A stretch of DNA of 48,711 bases from Polyangium fumosum (GCF_005144585.1 NZ_SSMQ01000088.1:1-48711), one strand, 5' to 3'; shown: positions 16,344 to 27,018, counted from the stretch's first letter. Notes: a model not told the origin generated them from the letters alone. Made by a program: numbers and translations.

Positions 16344-17342
16344 CTACGCTAGTTTCCCCGTTTCGCGGAGCCACGCCTCGCTCCGCTGCATGCCCTCGTC
16401 GATCGGCACGCGCACCTGCCAGCCGAGCAGCCGCTCGGCCTTCGCCGTTGGGTACTGGAGTTTTCGTACGTAGCGCTCGAGGCGATCTGCCGTGAGTGGG
16501 ATGCCGAGCTTGAAGAGTTCGTTCGCGCGGGCGATGAGGTATGCGAGGGGCATGGGCACGCGGCGGGGGCGCTTGCCGCTCATCGCGCCGTAGAAGCCGA
16601 AGAAGCGCTCCCACGTGACGGCCGCGTCGCTCGCGTTGAACGCCTCGCCCTCGGCCTCGGGCCGCGTCGCGGCGAGGCGTATCATGTCGACGACGTCGTC
16701 CACGTAGACGGGATACGCGTGGCCCTGGCCGTCGCCGAAGATCACGGGCACGCCCTTCTGCACGAGCCGGAGCATGCCCACGGTCCATCCGCCCGATCGC
16801 GGCCCGTACACCATCGCCGGCCGCACGATCGAGATCGCGAGGTTCGCCTTCGCCGCGGCCTCGCGCGCCGCCTCCTCGCCGAGCGCCTTCGTGCGGCCGT
16901 AGAGATCGACCTGCGTGACGTCGATCGGGACCGACTCGTCGACGTGATCCGTCGCCGGGAGCCCGTACACCGAGATGGTGCTCACGAGGACGAACCGCTC
17001 GCAGCCCGCGCGCGCCGCGGCCGTCACGAGCGCGCGCGTCGCGTCCACGTTGACCGCGTACGCGTCGGCCTCGCCGCCCTTGCCACGCTCGAGCCACGCC
17101 GCGAGGTGAAAGACGACGCGTTTGCCCTCGCAGAGCCGCGCCATCGCGCCGGCGTCGCGCACGTCGGCCCGGTGGATCGTGACGCCTGCGGCGCGAAGCT
17201 TTGCCTCGTCCGGGAAGGAGCGCCCAGCGCCGATCACGCTCGCCTTGTCCTCGGCCGCGAGGCGCTCGGCCAGGCGTCCTCCGATGAACCCGCTCGCGCC
17301 GGTCACGAGGACCGGCGTCTCCGTCAACGACACATCACCCAT
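16344..17342 (-). CDS. NAD(P)-dependent epimerase/dehydratase (extended SDR)
   Basis: A 332-residue extended short-chain dehydrogenase. The nucleotide-binding motif is GASGFIGG (about 15-22), followed by an acidic HRADVRD turn, HLAA, VSTISVYG (catalytic Ser) and Y148-G-R-T-K152. Overall it resembles NAD-dependent 3-beta-hydroxysteroid dehydrogenase/epimerase-like or UDP-sugar-modifying proteins; the C-terminal substrate domain (FGFYGAMSGKRPRRVPMP) suits a lipid- or steroid-like or sugar substrate. The gene lies 54 bp downstream of a lipoprotein gene in the same direction and may share its transcript. The composite repeat follows the stop directly. Confidence 0.85.
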   Translation of the reverse strand: MGDVSLTETPVLVTGASGFIGGRLAERLAAEDKASVIGAGRSFPDEAKLRAAGVTIHRADVRDAGAMARLCEGKRVVFHLAAWLERGKGGEADAYAVNVDATRALVTAAARAGCERFVLVSTISVYGLPATDHVDESVPIDVTQVDLYGRTKALGEEAAREAAAKANLAISIVRPAMVYGPRSGGWTVGMLRLVQKGVPVIFGDGQGHAYPVYVDDVVDMIRLAATRPEAEGEAFNASDAAVTWERFFGFYGAMSGKRPRRVPMPLAYLIARANELFKLGIPLTADRLERYVRKLQYPTAKAERLLGWQVRVPIDEGMQRSEAWLRETGKLA

Positions 17343-17396
17343 CGGGGCGCGAGTCTACTGCCCCGCGGCGCGCATGGGGAGCGCTCTGCGCTCGCT

Positions 17397-18167
17397 TCAG
17401 GGCACCGTCCCGCTCGTCACCTCGACTGCGACCTCGGGCGAGACCTTCACGGTGGCCTCGCAGCTCGGTGTGCCCTCGCAGGACGTGGCGTCCACGCGGA
17501 CCTCCGCGTCCACGCGGAGCGTCGCCGTCCCCGCCGGCGAGCCCTGGGGGATCCGCACGACGATCTCCCTGTCCACGAGGCTCACCTGCGGCGGGGCCGG
17601 CAGCTCGAGCGTCTCGTCGTCGTAGGTGAAGACGACGTCGAGGTTCTCCTCGTCGAGCTCGTCGCCCGGCGCGGACCACGCGAGCGCGAGGTCGACGCCC
17701 GGGTCGATCTTGTTGTCCGGGTGGCTCGTGGTGATCGTGCGTGTGGCGAGCAGGTCCTCGAAGTCGAGCGCGATGCGGGCCGTCTCGTCCGAGACCTCGA
17801 AGTGCGTCTTGTCCTTGCCGAGGTTCTCCTCGGCGAGGGCCTTGCGGAAGGTGGGCGCGCCGCAGACCCAGCCGTCTTTCGTGGGCGTCTCGCCGCCGCG
17901 GATGAAGAGGTCCATCTTGCGATCATCCACCTTGGCCTTGATGTCGTCCGTGATCGCCTCGCACGTCCCCTCTTTGGCCACGAGCGCGAGCGAGACCCGC
18001 GGCGACTCGCCGAGCTCCACCTCGACACGCGCGCGAGAAGGGTCGAGGTCCGCGAGGGTGGTCTCGGGCTCGAGCAGATCAAAGAGGCCACAACCAGACG
18101 ACGCGAGGGCGATCGTCGCGAGAAACGGCAAGGTGAGGAATCGATGGAGGATCACGCGGGCGGGCAT
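17397..18167 (-). CDS. Predicted lipoprotein of unknown function
   Basis: About 256 residues with a signal peptide ending in ASSGC (Cys26), then an acidic, beta-rich body (DLDPSRARVEVELGESP ... VTSGTVP). Four Cys in the body (EGTCEAI, WVCGAP, SCEGTPSCEA) probably form disulfides. Repeated VEVEL / VRVDAEVRVDA strands suggest one or two immunoglobulin-like domains. ATG 18167 is chosen because the signal peptide starts there; the long upstream extension of the frame is shadow. It is encoded just before the SDR gene on the same strand and divergent from the membrane protein at 18571. Confidence 0.7.
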   Translation of the reverse strand: MPARVILHRFLTLPFLATIALASSGCGLFDLLEPETTLADLDPSRARVEVELGESPRVSLALVAKEGTCEAITDDIKAKVDDRKMDLFIRGGETPTKDGWVCGAPTFRKALAEENLGKDKTHFEVSDETARIALDFEDLLATRTITTSHPDNKIDPGVDLALAWSAPGDELDEENLDVVFTYDDETLELPAPPQVSLVDREIVVRIPQGSPAGTATLRVDAEVRVDATSCEGTPSCEATVKVSPEVAVEVTSGTVP

Positions 18168-18570
18168 GCTGGGCGCCAAGGGCAAACGGCGTACCGAGCA
18201 CGGACAAACGACCCCGACGGCGATTTTTTCGCGAAATGACGCGGCGCGCGCAAATGGTTTTTCGCGGCTCGTGACGCGGGCGATCCAGGATTCGGTCGAG
18301 AAGGTGGTCAAACAGGGGGGCCCGCGCGCAGGCGAGGGCGGATTCGAGCAGCCCCGACGTCCGCCAGAGGTGCGTCGGACGGTACGCAGGCGTGCGGCAC
18401 GAGCTCCGCATGCGGCAGGGGATCCGCAGGGGGGGTGCGCGGCCCATGCGCAGGGGCCCCTGGGCGGACGACCGCCGTTCCCGGAAAATTTCGAGCTTTG
18501 CAGATTCCTCGGGGCGACCCCGGAGGCCCGCGTTGACCGCCCCGCGCCTCGTCGCTTAGCCTTTCTGCCG
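18168..18570. other. Gene-free divergent intergenic region
   Basis: A 403-bp gap between divergent starts. It includes an AT-richer stretch (18220-18265, ttttttcgcgaaa and atggtttttcgcg) that is the best candidate for promoters. Reading frames across it have no plausible protein. No repeat-family copy is present. Confidence 0.5.
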
Positions 18571-19392
18571 ATGGTCCGGGATCCGCGGCTGGGCCCTTTG
18601 CAGGACGCACGCCCTCGGCTCGTCGCGTTCGGCAACGTCGCGGTCGGCTTCATCGCGATCGGCAACGTCGCGGTCGGCGTGGTGGCCATCGGCGCAAGCG
18701 TGGCCGTCGGGCCCATCGCAATCGGGATCAACGCCGTGGGCATTCTGCTCGGGCTCGGGCTGAACGCCGCCGGCACGGCCGCCATCGCGCTGATCAACGG
18801 GCTCGGGCTCTACACGTTCGCCGGCGTGAACGGGCTCGGCGCGCGCACGATCGCCTACGTGAACGCCGGAGAAAGCGCGTTCGTCGCGCTGCTCTGGCTC
18901 GCCCTGCAGCTCGTCGCCGCGCGGCTCGTGTCGCGGCGGATGCCCGCGCAATCCGCGGAAGCGCAGCCGGCAACCGTGCCCCTCGCAGAGATCATGTCAG
19001 GCGCACGCGAGGAAGGTCTGGTCCGCGCGCGGGTCCGCGCGATCACGGAAGAAGGCGTGCAGATCGAGGAGGACACGCCCGAGGCCACCGTCGCGTCGCT
19101 CGCCTTCTCGGACCGAGCACGCGCGTCCCTCGAAGCAGCCCAGCGCGTGCCCGGCTCGCCCGCGATGCTCGTGACGGTGCGCGCCTCACGCGAGATGCCG
19201 TCGCAAGCCGTCGAGGCAAACTACCGCAGCGCGCCGCAGGTGAGCCGCGTGCTCTGGAGCGAGGACTTCAAGGCGATCCCAGCCCCGCCGCCCTTCTGGG
19301 CACGACCCGGCGTGGTACCGCGACTGTCGCGCGTGAGCCTGGCCGTCGGGGCGACGATCGCCCTCGCGGAGTTCGTGGTGCAGTGGTTCTGA
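18571..19392 (+). CDS. Membrane protein with hydrophobic pentapeptide-like repeats
   Basis: About 273 residues. Residues 18-55 are a run of five-residue units of the type [V/I]A[V/I]G-x (GNVAVGFIAIG, GNVAVGVVAIG, GPIAIGINAVG), a hydrophobic repeat that could form a membrane-associated beta-helix-like stack. Further hydrophobic segments reach about residue 115. A soluble domain follows (about 120-240, with PLAEIMSGAREEGLVRARVRA and an SPAMLVTVRASRE segment), and a single hydrophobic C-terminal helix (VSLAVGATIALAEFVVQWF) ends the protein. ATG 18571 is picked as the last plausible start before the repeats. The stop lies one base from that of the convergent dehydrogenase gene. The function is unknown. 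Confidence 0.65.
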   Translation: MVRDPRLGPLQDARPRLVAFGNVAVGFIAIGNVAVGVVAIGASVAVGPIAIGINAVGILLGLGLNAAGTAAIALINGLGLYTFAGVNGLGARTIAYVNAGESAFVALLWLALQLVAARLVSRRMPAQSAEAQPATVPLAEIMSGAREEGLVRARVRAITEEGVQIEEDTPEATVASLAFSDRARASLEAAQRVPGSPAMLVTVRASREMPSQAVEANYRSAPQVSRVLWSEDFKAIPAPPPFWARPGVVPRLSRVSLAVGATIALAEFVVQWF

Positions 19393-19393
19393 G

Positions 19394-20413
19394 CTAACGC
19401 CGCGCCGCCGCGATCCGCGCGAGCGCCCGCGCCTCGGCCACGTCCATCGGGGTCCGCCCGGTCGCCTTTGCCTCGTCGAGCACGAGCCGCGCCGTGTCGC
19501 CAAGCCGATCGATGAGAGGTGTGCGGTCGGGCAGGTCCATCACGGAGAGGCCGATCCCGTCGATGACTGCGCCTGCCGAGGCGATTGGATCCGGCACGTG
19601 GAGGATGCCGCGCGCCGCGAGCTGGTTCGCGATCTCGGGTGATGCGAGCGCGTTGTTCGCCGCGCCGCACACGGCCCATGCGCGCATCGACGGGACGACC
19701 TCGGCCGTGATGACGCCGCCCACGGCGCAGGGCGCGACGATGTCGACGTCCTCGACGAGGATGCGTTCTGCCGATGTCACGCGTGCGCCGGGGATCCCGC
19801 GAGCGACCTCCTCGGCGCGGCGCGTGTCCACGTCGGCGAGGACGATCCGCGCGCCTGCGTCGGCGAGCGCTGCGGCTGCGCGCGCGCCGATCGCACCTGC
19901 GCCTTGCACGGCCACCGAGAGCCCTTCCACGGGCACGCCTCGCACGGCTGCGCATGCCTCGATGCATCGGAGAAGCCCACGCGCCACGGCGGCTGCGAGG
20001 CCTCGCTCGTCCGTGTGCACGTACTGCGTGTGCTCGGCCATCACGGCGAGATCGGCGGCCGTCGTCCCGAGATCACCGGCCGTGCGGAACATGCCGCCGA
20101 GCTCCTCGACCACTTGCCCGAGCCGCGCGAATGCGGCCTTCCGATCGACCCCGTCGCCGAGCAAGACGACCGCTTTCCCGCCGCCCGCGTCGAGCCCGGC
20201 GAGCGAGCACTTCCGCGTCATGGCCCGCGCGAGCGCGCGCACGTCGGCGAGCGCGGCGTCGGCCGAGGGGTACCGCATCGTCCGTACGCCGCCCACGGCG
20301 GGCCCGAGCGTCGTGTCGTCGAGGGCCACGATGGCGCGCAGGCCGGAGCGGGGATCTGCGACGAAGATGCACCGCGGGCCGCCTGACGCGGGCTTGGGGA
20401 GGAGTTCCGCCAT
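19394..20413 (-). CDS. Glu/Leu/Phe/Val-type amino-acid dehydrogenase
   Basis: A 339-residue enzyme most like leucine dehydrogenase, which oxidatively deaminates branched-chain amino acids to 2-oxo acids with NAD. Visible motifs are GPAVGGVRTMRY, AMTRKCSLAGLDAGGGKAVV (substrate-binding K68, catalytic K80), a D-x-x-T-x-x-x-D helix (GDLGTTAADLAVM), a Rossmann VQGAGAIGARAA, and CGAANNALA near the active site. The start is ATG 20413; a longer frame to 20497 encodes only basic filler. A gene for a DUF2267-like protein diverges 111 bp upstream. The precise amino acid is not certain. Confidence 0.85.
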   Translation of the reverse strand: MAELLPKPASGGPRCIFVADPRSGLRAIVALDDTTLGPAVGGVRTMRYPSADAALADVRALARAMTRKCSLAGLDAGGGKAVVLLGDGVDRKAAFARLGQVVEELGGMFRTAGDLGTTAADLAVMAEHTQYVHTDERGLAAAVARGLLRCIEACAAVRGVPVEGLSVAVQGAGAIGARAAAALADAGARIVLADVDTRRAEEVARGIPGARVTSAERILVEDVDIVAPCAVGGVITAEVVPSMRAWAVCGAANNALASPEIANQLAARGILHVPDPIASAGAVIDGIGLSVMDLPDRTPLIDRLGDTARLVLDEAKATGRTPMDVAEARALARIAAARR

Positions 20414-20524
20414 GAATCGCAAAGACGCACCGATCGCTTCGCGACGCAAGCGCGGGCTCCTCTTCGATGCACGCGGCGCGTGGCGCGGGCCTCGCATGCC
20501 CCTCGGGGCGCGGGAGGCGCGGGC

Positions 20525-21172
20525 ATGGATGAATCAACCTTCCTGGACGAGGTCGCGTGGCGTGGTGGGCTCGGAGAAACGTCGAGCGCGCGCACGGTCT
20601 CCGAGGCGGTCCTTCGGGCGTTCGCCGAGACGCTCGTGCCCGATGAGGCCCGCGCGCTCGCGCATGCGCTCCCTGCGCCGCTCGACGCCTGGATCCTCGA
20701 CGGCCCGCACTTCGGGAGCCTCTCCGAGGACGCGCTCTACCGCCGCGTCGCCGATCGCGAGGGCACGCTCCTCGGCTTCGCCATCGAGCACACCCGGCTC
20801 GTCCTCGGCGTCCTCGGCGACGCGCTTCCCGAGACCACGCGCCTCCGCTTGCTTCGCCACCTCGGGCCTGCGCTCGGCGATCTCCTCGCCCCGCGCGAGC
20901 CCCTCCCCTCGCCGCCCGTCCACCTCCGCCGGCCCGCCGAGCCCGAGCGAGGCAAAGGAACCACCCTCGCCACCGGCCGCCCCGGCAGCTTGAAGCCGCT
21001 CAGCGAGGCACGGCCCGAGCGTGCCCATGCGGACTCGGTCGTCCGCGCCGAGAACCCTCACGGCGAGACCAAACTCTCGTCGAGCCGTGGCCTCACGCAG
21101 GAGCGCGAACAGGAAACCCTGGCCGAGGGCGAACCCGGTCCGCTTCGCCCCGTGAGCGAAAGAGGCCGCTAG
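20525..21172 (+). CDS. DUF2267-like protein with disordered tail
   Basis: About 215 residues. The first 130 resemble the DUF2267 helical domain: FLDEVAWRGG, a SEAVLRAFAETLVPDEARALAHALP segment, then a second repeat ending in LLRHLGPALGDLLAP. Members are small cytoplasmic proteins without a known biochemical role, often near stress genes. The last 80 residues are Pro/Glu/Arg-rich and probably disordered. ATG 20525 begins the domain. It diverges from the amino-acid dehydrogenase gene and precedes the kinase gene by 127 bp. The domain call is by recognition of pattern only. Confidence 0.6.
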   Translation: MDESTFLDEVAWRGGLGETSSARTVSEAVLRAFAETLVPDEARALAHALPAPLDAWILDGPHFGSLSEDALYRRVADREGTLLGFAIEHTRLVLGVLGDALPETTRLRLLRHLGPALGDLLAPREPLPSPPVHLRRPAEPERGKGTTLATGRPGSLKPLSEARPERAHADSVVRAENPHGETKLSSSRGLTQEREQETLAEGEPGPLRPVSERGR

Positions 21173-21299
21173 AAGCAAGGCCTCGCAGGACCGTTGGAAT
21201 CTGGCAGGAAGCTACGATCCCGATCCGAAATCGTGTACCTTCCGAGCGAGCCGCCCTCCGGTTGGGCCGGGGGCGGATCGTGCGGAAAGGCTCGGGCGG

Positions 21300-22760
<1,461 letters not shown>

Positions 22761-22771
22761 ACCACGCTGCC

Positions 22772-23803
22772 ATGCGCCAAACGCAAGCTCGACTCGGTGC
22801 CACCGCGACGATCGTCGCGCTCGGCCTCTCGCTCTCCGGGGCAGCAGAGGCCCAGGGAAAGCAGCCTTCGGCCGCCGCCAAGCAGACGGCGCGGCAGCTC
22901 CTCGTCGATTGTCGCGCCAAGCTCGGCGCGAACAAGCTCGCCGAAGCGCTCAAGGATTGCCAGGGCGCGCACGCGATCATGGGCGTGCCCTCGACCGGGC
23001 TCGATCTCGCGCGGGTGCACGAGGCCATGGGCCACCTCGTCGAAGCGCGCGAGGTCGCCCTCGAAGTGACGCGCTTCGACAACACCGCCGGCAACGCCGC
23101 CTTCGCCACGGCCATGACCGAGGCCGAAGCCCTCGCGCAGAGCCTCGAGCCGAAGATCCCCTCGCTCGTGATCAACGTGAGCGGCCCGCCCTCCGGCGCC
23201 GAGATCACCGTGAAGGTCGACGCCGAGACCATCCCGCAAGCAGCCGTCTCGTTGCCCTACAAGGTCAACCCGGGCGAGCACACCGTCATCGTCTCGGCCG
23301 CCGGCTTCGGCCAGCGCGCCGAAAAAGTGCAGATGACGATCGGACAAACCCGCACCGTCGACATCACGTTGCGCCCCGCCGCGGGCGGCGAAGACGTGGT
23401 GAATCCGTTCGGCACGCCGGACGAGGCCCTCTCCGAAGGCGAAGGCGGCCGGCAGATCCCGGTGTGGACGTGGATCGCAGGCGGCGTCGGGCTCGTCGGG
23501 GCCGGCGTGGCCGTGGGCTTCGGGCTCAGCTTCAGCGACGCGCAGGAGACCGTCAGCCGCGATTGTCCAAACAACGCCTGCAACGACACCTACACGCCCG
23601 CGCAAGCACAAGCCCTGCAGGCGAAGTGGAACCGCTCGCTCGGGCTCACCGTGGCCGGCAGCGTCGTCGGCGCGGCCGGGATCGGCGCAGCCATCTTCGG
23701 CATCGTGACAGCCCCGAAAAAAGGCGCGCCCGCGCCCTCCACGGGGTTCGTCCCGTGGATCGGCCCGTCCGGCGTCGGCGCCTCCGCATTCGGCCACTTC
23801 TGA
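22772..23803 (+). CDS. Secreted or membrane-anchored PEGA-domain protein
   Basis: About 343 residues with a signal peptide ending SGAAEAQ. Residues 35-135 form TPR-like helices (ARQLLVDCRAKLGANKLAEA ... GHLVEAREVALEV). A PEGA-type beta domain follows (about 140-205: NVSGPPSGAEITVKVDAETI, VNPGEHTVIVSAAGF). There are two hydrophobic segments at about 230-252 and 290-312 separated by a loop with a Cys pair (RDCPNNACND). Such proteins are usually encoded beside Ser/Thr kinases in myxobacteria, as here. The start is ATG 22772, 11 bp after the kinase stop. The role is inferred as a partner of the kinase in the envelope. Confidence 0.75.
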   Translation: MRQTQARLGATATIVALGLSLSGAAEAQGKQPSAAAKQTARQLLVDCRAKLGANKLAEALKDCQGAHAIMGVPSTGLDLARVHEAMGHLVEAREVALEVTRFDNTAGNAAFATAMTEAEALAQSLEPKIPSLVINVSGPPSGAEITVKVDAETIPQAAVSLPYKVNPGEHTVIVSAAGFGQRAEKVQMTIGQTRTVDITLRPAAGGEDVVNPFGTPDEALSEGEGGRQIPVWTWIAGGVGLVGAGVAVGFGLSFSDAQETVSRDCPNNACNDTYTPAQAQALQAKWNRSLGLTVAGSVVGAAGIGAAIFGIVTAPKKGAPAPSTGFVPWIGPSGVGASAFGHF

Positions 23804-23902
23804 CCCACGCCGCGATCCGTCGCGCACACGCACGGATGTCCCGCATGGAAGCCTGCGCGCGCCGCGCCTCGGCCGCGCCCTTGTGGTACAACCGACGCCA
23901 CC

Positions 23903-25003
23903 GTGCTCCTTGCTCGCATCCGCCTCGTCGGCCTCGGCCCCTTCGGCGACATCACGCTGCCCCTCTGCGACCCGGATGGCTCTCCCCGGCGCCTCTGCGT
24001 GATCTTCGGCGGCGAAGGCGTAGGCAAGACCGCGGTGCTCTCCGCCATCGCCACGACCCGCCCAGGCCACGCCGTCGCGCAAATCGTCCACACGCGCAGC
24101 GCCGGATCACCCTCCAGCGCCCTGCGCGCCGACCTCCCGCACGACCCACGCCCCGACGTGCCCCCCTTCGTCGTGGCCGAGTGGCTGCTCGGCGACGACG
24201 ACCCCGCCCGGCCCCACACGCTCTGCGTCGCAAGCCCAAACGCGCGCCTCGACGAGCGCGACGACGAAGCCCTGCTCCGCCGTCGCGAGCAAGCCCTCTT
24301 CGATCGCCGCGCCGCCGAGCGAGGCTTCGTCCTGGTCTCCCTCTCGGGCGCCCGCTGGTTCTCCCGCACGCCCGTGCTCCTGACGACGCCCGAGCGCACC
24401 CTGCTCCGCTACGACGTGCGCGCCTCCACGAGCTTCGACGACGCGAGCCGCACCGACATCGCCCGCGAGACGAAGCAAGTCCTCTCCTTCGCCTGCATCA
24501 CAGCCGCCCTGTCCCGCAAGACGGAAAGCGCACCGGTCACCGCAGCCCGGCTGGAGACCGCCCTCGTCGGGGTCCTCGGCGCCCTGCTCGAAGAAGACGG
24601 CTGCACCTTCGTCGGCGTCGATCCCGTGCGCCTCGAGCCCCTCTTCCGCGACGCCGACGACCGTCTGCTCGAGTTCGACGACCTCCCCCGGAGCCTGCGC
24701 CACCTCGTCGCCTTCGGCACGCACGCCGTGCGCTCGCTCGCCGCCGCCTTCCCCGACCGCGATCCCCGCGAATCCGAAGGCGTCGTGCTCATCGACGACG
24801 TCGAGATCGAGCAGCCCGCCCATCGCCTGCGCACCCTCATCCCACGCCTCCGCCGCGCCCTGCCACGCGTGCAGTGGATCCTGACATCAAGCTCCCCCGA
24901 CGTGGCCCTCGGCTGCGCCCCCGGCGAGATCATCGCCCTGCGCCGCCTGCCCGGCGCCGCCGCCATCGAGCTCCACGAGGGCGAAGACGCCGTCCTGCAT
25001 TAG
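23903..25003 (+). CDS. AAA-family ATPase, RecF/SMC-like
   Basis: A 366-residue P-loop ATPase. The N-terminus LARIRLVGLGPFGDITL and Walker A GGEGVGKTAVL (36-46) resemble RecF/OLD/SMC-type AAA_23/AAA_15 proteins, and Walker B is GVVLIDDVEIE, followed by a QWILTSSSPDV sensor-type strand. The coiled-coil insertion of SMC proteins is absent; instead there is a charged helical region around residues 100-250. The start is GTG 23903. No partner nuclease gene is next to it, so it is not an obvious two-gene defence system. It is followed directly by an A-type repeat copy. Confidence 0.75.
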   Translation: MLLARIRLVGLGPFGDITLPLCDPDGSPRRLCVIFGGEGVGKTAVLSAIATTRPGHAVAQIVHTRSAGSPSSALRADLPHDPRPDVPPFVVAEWLLGDDDPARPHTLCVASPNARLDERDDEALLRRREQALFDRRAAERGFVLVSLSGARWFSRTPVLLTTPERTLLRYDVRASTSFDDASRTDIARETKQVLSFACITAALSRKTESAPVTAARLETALVGVLGALLEEDGCTFVGVDPVRLEPLFRDADDRLLEFDDLPRSLRHLVAFGTHAVRSLAAAFPDRDPRESEGVVLIDDVEIEQPAHRLRTLIPRLRRALPRVQWILTSSSPDVALGCAPGEIIALRRLPGAAAIELHEGEDAVLH

Positions 25004-25011
25004 GCGCGGAG

Positions 25012-25315
25012 CTGGGGCGTTGCCCCAGGCCCCAGCAGGGGCTGTCCGCCCCTGCACCCGGACCAGCCAGGGGCTGGACCCAAGCTCGATGAACTGCGCG
25101 ATGCGCAGTTCATCGAACAGGCCCGGTCAAGACCAGCAGCGGCGTTGCCAACCAAGACAGCCGCGCTGTTGGTTCTGCTGGCAACCCGGCTTCTTCGTCG
25201 GCCTGTTTGAAAAACTGCGCACCGCGCAGGTTTTCAACCCTGGGTCCAGCGCCTCGCTGGTCCGGGGTCGAGGGGGCGGACAGCCCCCCGCGGGGTCCGG
25301 GGCGGCGCCCCCGGC
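25012..25315. repeat. Composite multi-hairpin repeat, copies 6 and 7 (A and inverted B)
   Basis: The reverse complement of the composites at 13.3 and 16.0 kb: A in plus orientation (25012-25134), the linker, and B in minus orientation (25191-25315). The B stem is TTGAAAAACTGCGC against GCGCAGGTTTTCAA, with a mismatch at the same stem position as in the 16-kb copy but on the other arm. It separates two genes of the same direction, so this copy is not between convergent genes. Confidence 0.9.
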
Positions 25316-25394
25316 GCGGGCGGCCCGTGAGGAGACCTGGCCTCTTCGTCGGGCTTCTCGGCGACCTTCAAGGGTCGTACGCTTGGGGTCTGCC

Positions 25395-26966
25395 ATGCTT
25401 GCACGACTTCTCCGGGGAACCGGAATCCTTCTTGGTTTGCTTGTGACCGGCGGGACCCTTGTTGCCTCGGGCGCGTGCTCGCTCGGCAACGTCACGCAGG
25501 ATGACTGCACGAGCAATGATGAGTGTGTCCTCGCGATCGGGCCGAATAGCACCTGCGTCGAGGGGTACTGCACCGATCCTCCTGCGTGCTCCACGGGCCA
25601 TGATTGCCGCAGGATTGGGGGCGGCGGCGCGTGTGTCGACGGCGTCTGCGTCTCGGCGTTCCCGAAGCACCCGCAGTGCAGCACGATCTTCGAGCCGGCG
25701 GACCTGCCGGACCGGCCCCTCGCTGGCCCGGATGCGCCGCTCGTCATCGGTAGCATCTTCTCGATTGGCGAGACGAAGGACGAGGTCCTCACGCAGTCTG
25801 TGCGCGTCGCTGTGCGGGAGATCAATGCGAGCGACAAACTCAACCGTGGCCAGCGCATGGCTGTCGTCGTCTGCGACAACGGCGGCGAGAACAACACCGC
25901 GACGGGCGCGGCGCGCGACGAGCTGAACCAGGCTGCGCTCGACTACCTCGCGGGCACGCTCGGCGTCCCGTACATCGTTGGGCCCCTCTCCTCGTCGGAC
26001 TCGCTCCGCCTCATCGCGCGCCTCAAGGAGAAGGGGTATCCCACGGTGATCATCTCGCCCTCGGCGACGAGCCCGGCGCTCACGGATGCCGACGATCGCC
26101 TCGCGGCGGGCGAGCCGGGCCTCTTCTGGCGCACGTGCCCCAGCGACACGCGCCAGGGCGTCGTCATGGCGGACGACGTCATCGAGCTCGATCCGGTCGT
26201 CGCCGGCGGCAACGTCGCCGTCGTCTACGTCAGCGACGCCTACGGCCAGGGCCTCGCCACCGTCTTCCGGGAGGCGTATGGGCTCGACAAATCCCAGCTC
26301 TTCCCCATCGAGGAGGCGAAGCTCGCCGACGCCGGGGCGCTCGCCACGCTCGCCGCCGACGTCGACACGTACAACCCCGCTGGCGTCCTCGTGATCACGG
26401 TTCAAGCGGGACAAACCGTCGAGATCTTGAAGGCGATGGTGGGCAAGCCGGTCGCGGGGCGGAAGTTCTTCTTCACCGACGGCGCCAAGGATGCGACGAA
26501 GTTGCTCGATCCGAACCTGGCTGCCGAGGTGAAGCAGATGATCGCGGGCTCGCAGGGCACTGCGCCCGCGAGCCCGTCGGGGCAGATTTACGAGACCTTC
26601 CGCGCGAACATGAAGTCGCAGTTCCAGACGGATCCGGCCAACTTCTCGTTCACCGCGCAGGCGTACGACGCCACGTACGTCGGCGCGTACGGGGTCATCT
26701 GGGCCTCGCGCGATGGGACGGACTACGACGGCCGGCAGGTGGCCGAGGGCATGGGGCGCCTGGCCATGGGCGATCTCGTCGACATCACCTCGACCGCCTG
26801 GCCCAAGGGAAAAAGCACGCTCTCCGCGGGCGGGAGCATCAACCTCGCCGGCACGTCCGGCCCGCTCAATTTTGATCCTGCGACCGGCGAAGCCCCGGGC
26901 CGCATCGAGGTCTGGGCCGTGTCGAACGACAACTTCGTCACCGTCACGGTCAAGGATCCTCCCTGA
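25395..26966 (+). CDS. ABC-type ligand-binding lipoprotein (Peripla_BP_6)
   Basis: About 523 residues. The lipoprotein signal ends at SGAC (Cys28). Residues 35-90 are a Cys-rich module of two EGF/Dickkopf-like repeats (CTSNDECV ... CVEGYC, then CSTGHDCR ... CVDGVC). From about 110 a type I periplasmic-binding fold begins: IGSIFSIGETKDEVLTQSV, DNGGENNTATGAARDE, VPYIVGPLSSSDSL and FTAQAYDATY. The family binds amino acids or similar small ligands. No ABC transporter permease or ATPase gene lies nearby, so it may be a surface receptor rather than a transporter subunit. ATG 25395 opens the signal peptide. A quinone oxidoreductase gene follows after 52 bp. Confidence 0.85.
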   Translation: MLARLLRGTGILLGLLVTGGTLVASGACSLGNVTQDDCTSNDECVLAIGPNSTCVEGYCTDPPACSTGHDCRRIGGGGACVDGVCVSAFPKHPQCSTIFEPADLPDRPLAGPDAPLVIGSIFSIGETKDEVLTQSVRVAVREINASDKLNRGQRMAVVVCDNGGENNTATGAARDELNQAALDYLAGTLGVPYIVGPLSSSDSLRLIARLKEKGYPTVIISPSATSPALTDADDRLAAGEPGLFWRTCPSDTRQGVVMADDVIELDPVVAGGNVAVVYVSDAYGQGLATVFREAYGLDKSQLFPIEEAKLADAGALATLAADVDTYNPAGVLVITVQAGQTVEILKAMVGKPVAGRKFFFTDGAKDATKLLDPNLAAEVKQMIAGSQGTAPASPSGQIYETFRANMKSQFQTDPANFSFTAQAYDATYVGAYGVIWASRDGTDYDGRQVAEGMGRLAMGDLVDITSTAWPKGKSTLSAGGSINLAGTSGPLNFDPATGEAPGRIEVWAVSNDNFVTVTVKDPP

Positions 26967-27018
26967 TCGAGCCACCACGCGGCTTGCGTCCCCGCCCCGG
27001 GCCGCTTACACGCCCGGC

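Noticed and set aside
18168-18570. A second 21-bp phased GCA array in the divergent gap
   Set aside because: GCA triplets occur at 18328, 18348, 18386, 18397, 18408, 18415 and 18426, with irregular spacing.
23903-25003. A two-gene OLD/Septu/Gabija-type defence system around the AAA ATPase
   Set aside because: No nuclease, TOPRIM or helicase partner gene is adjacent; the next genes are a repeat element and a binding lipoprotein.
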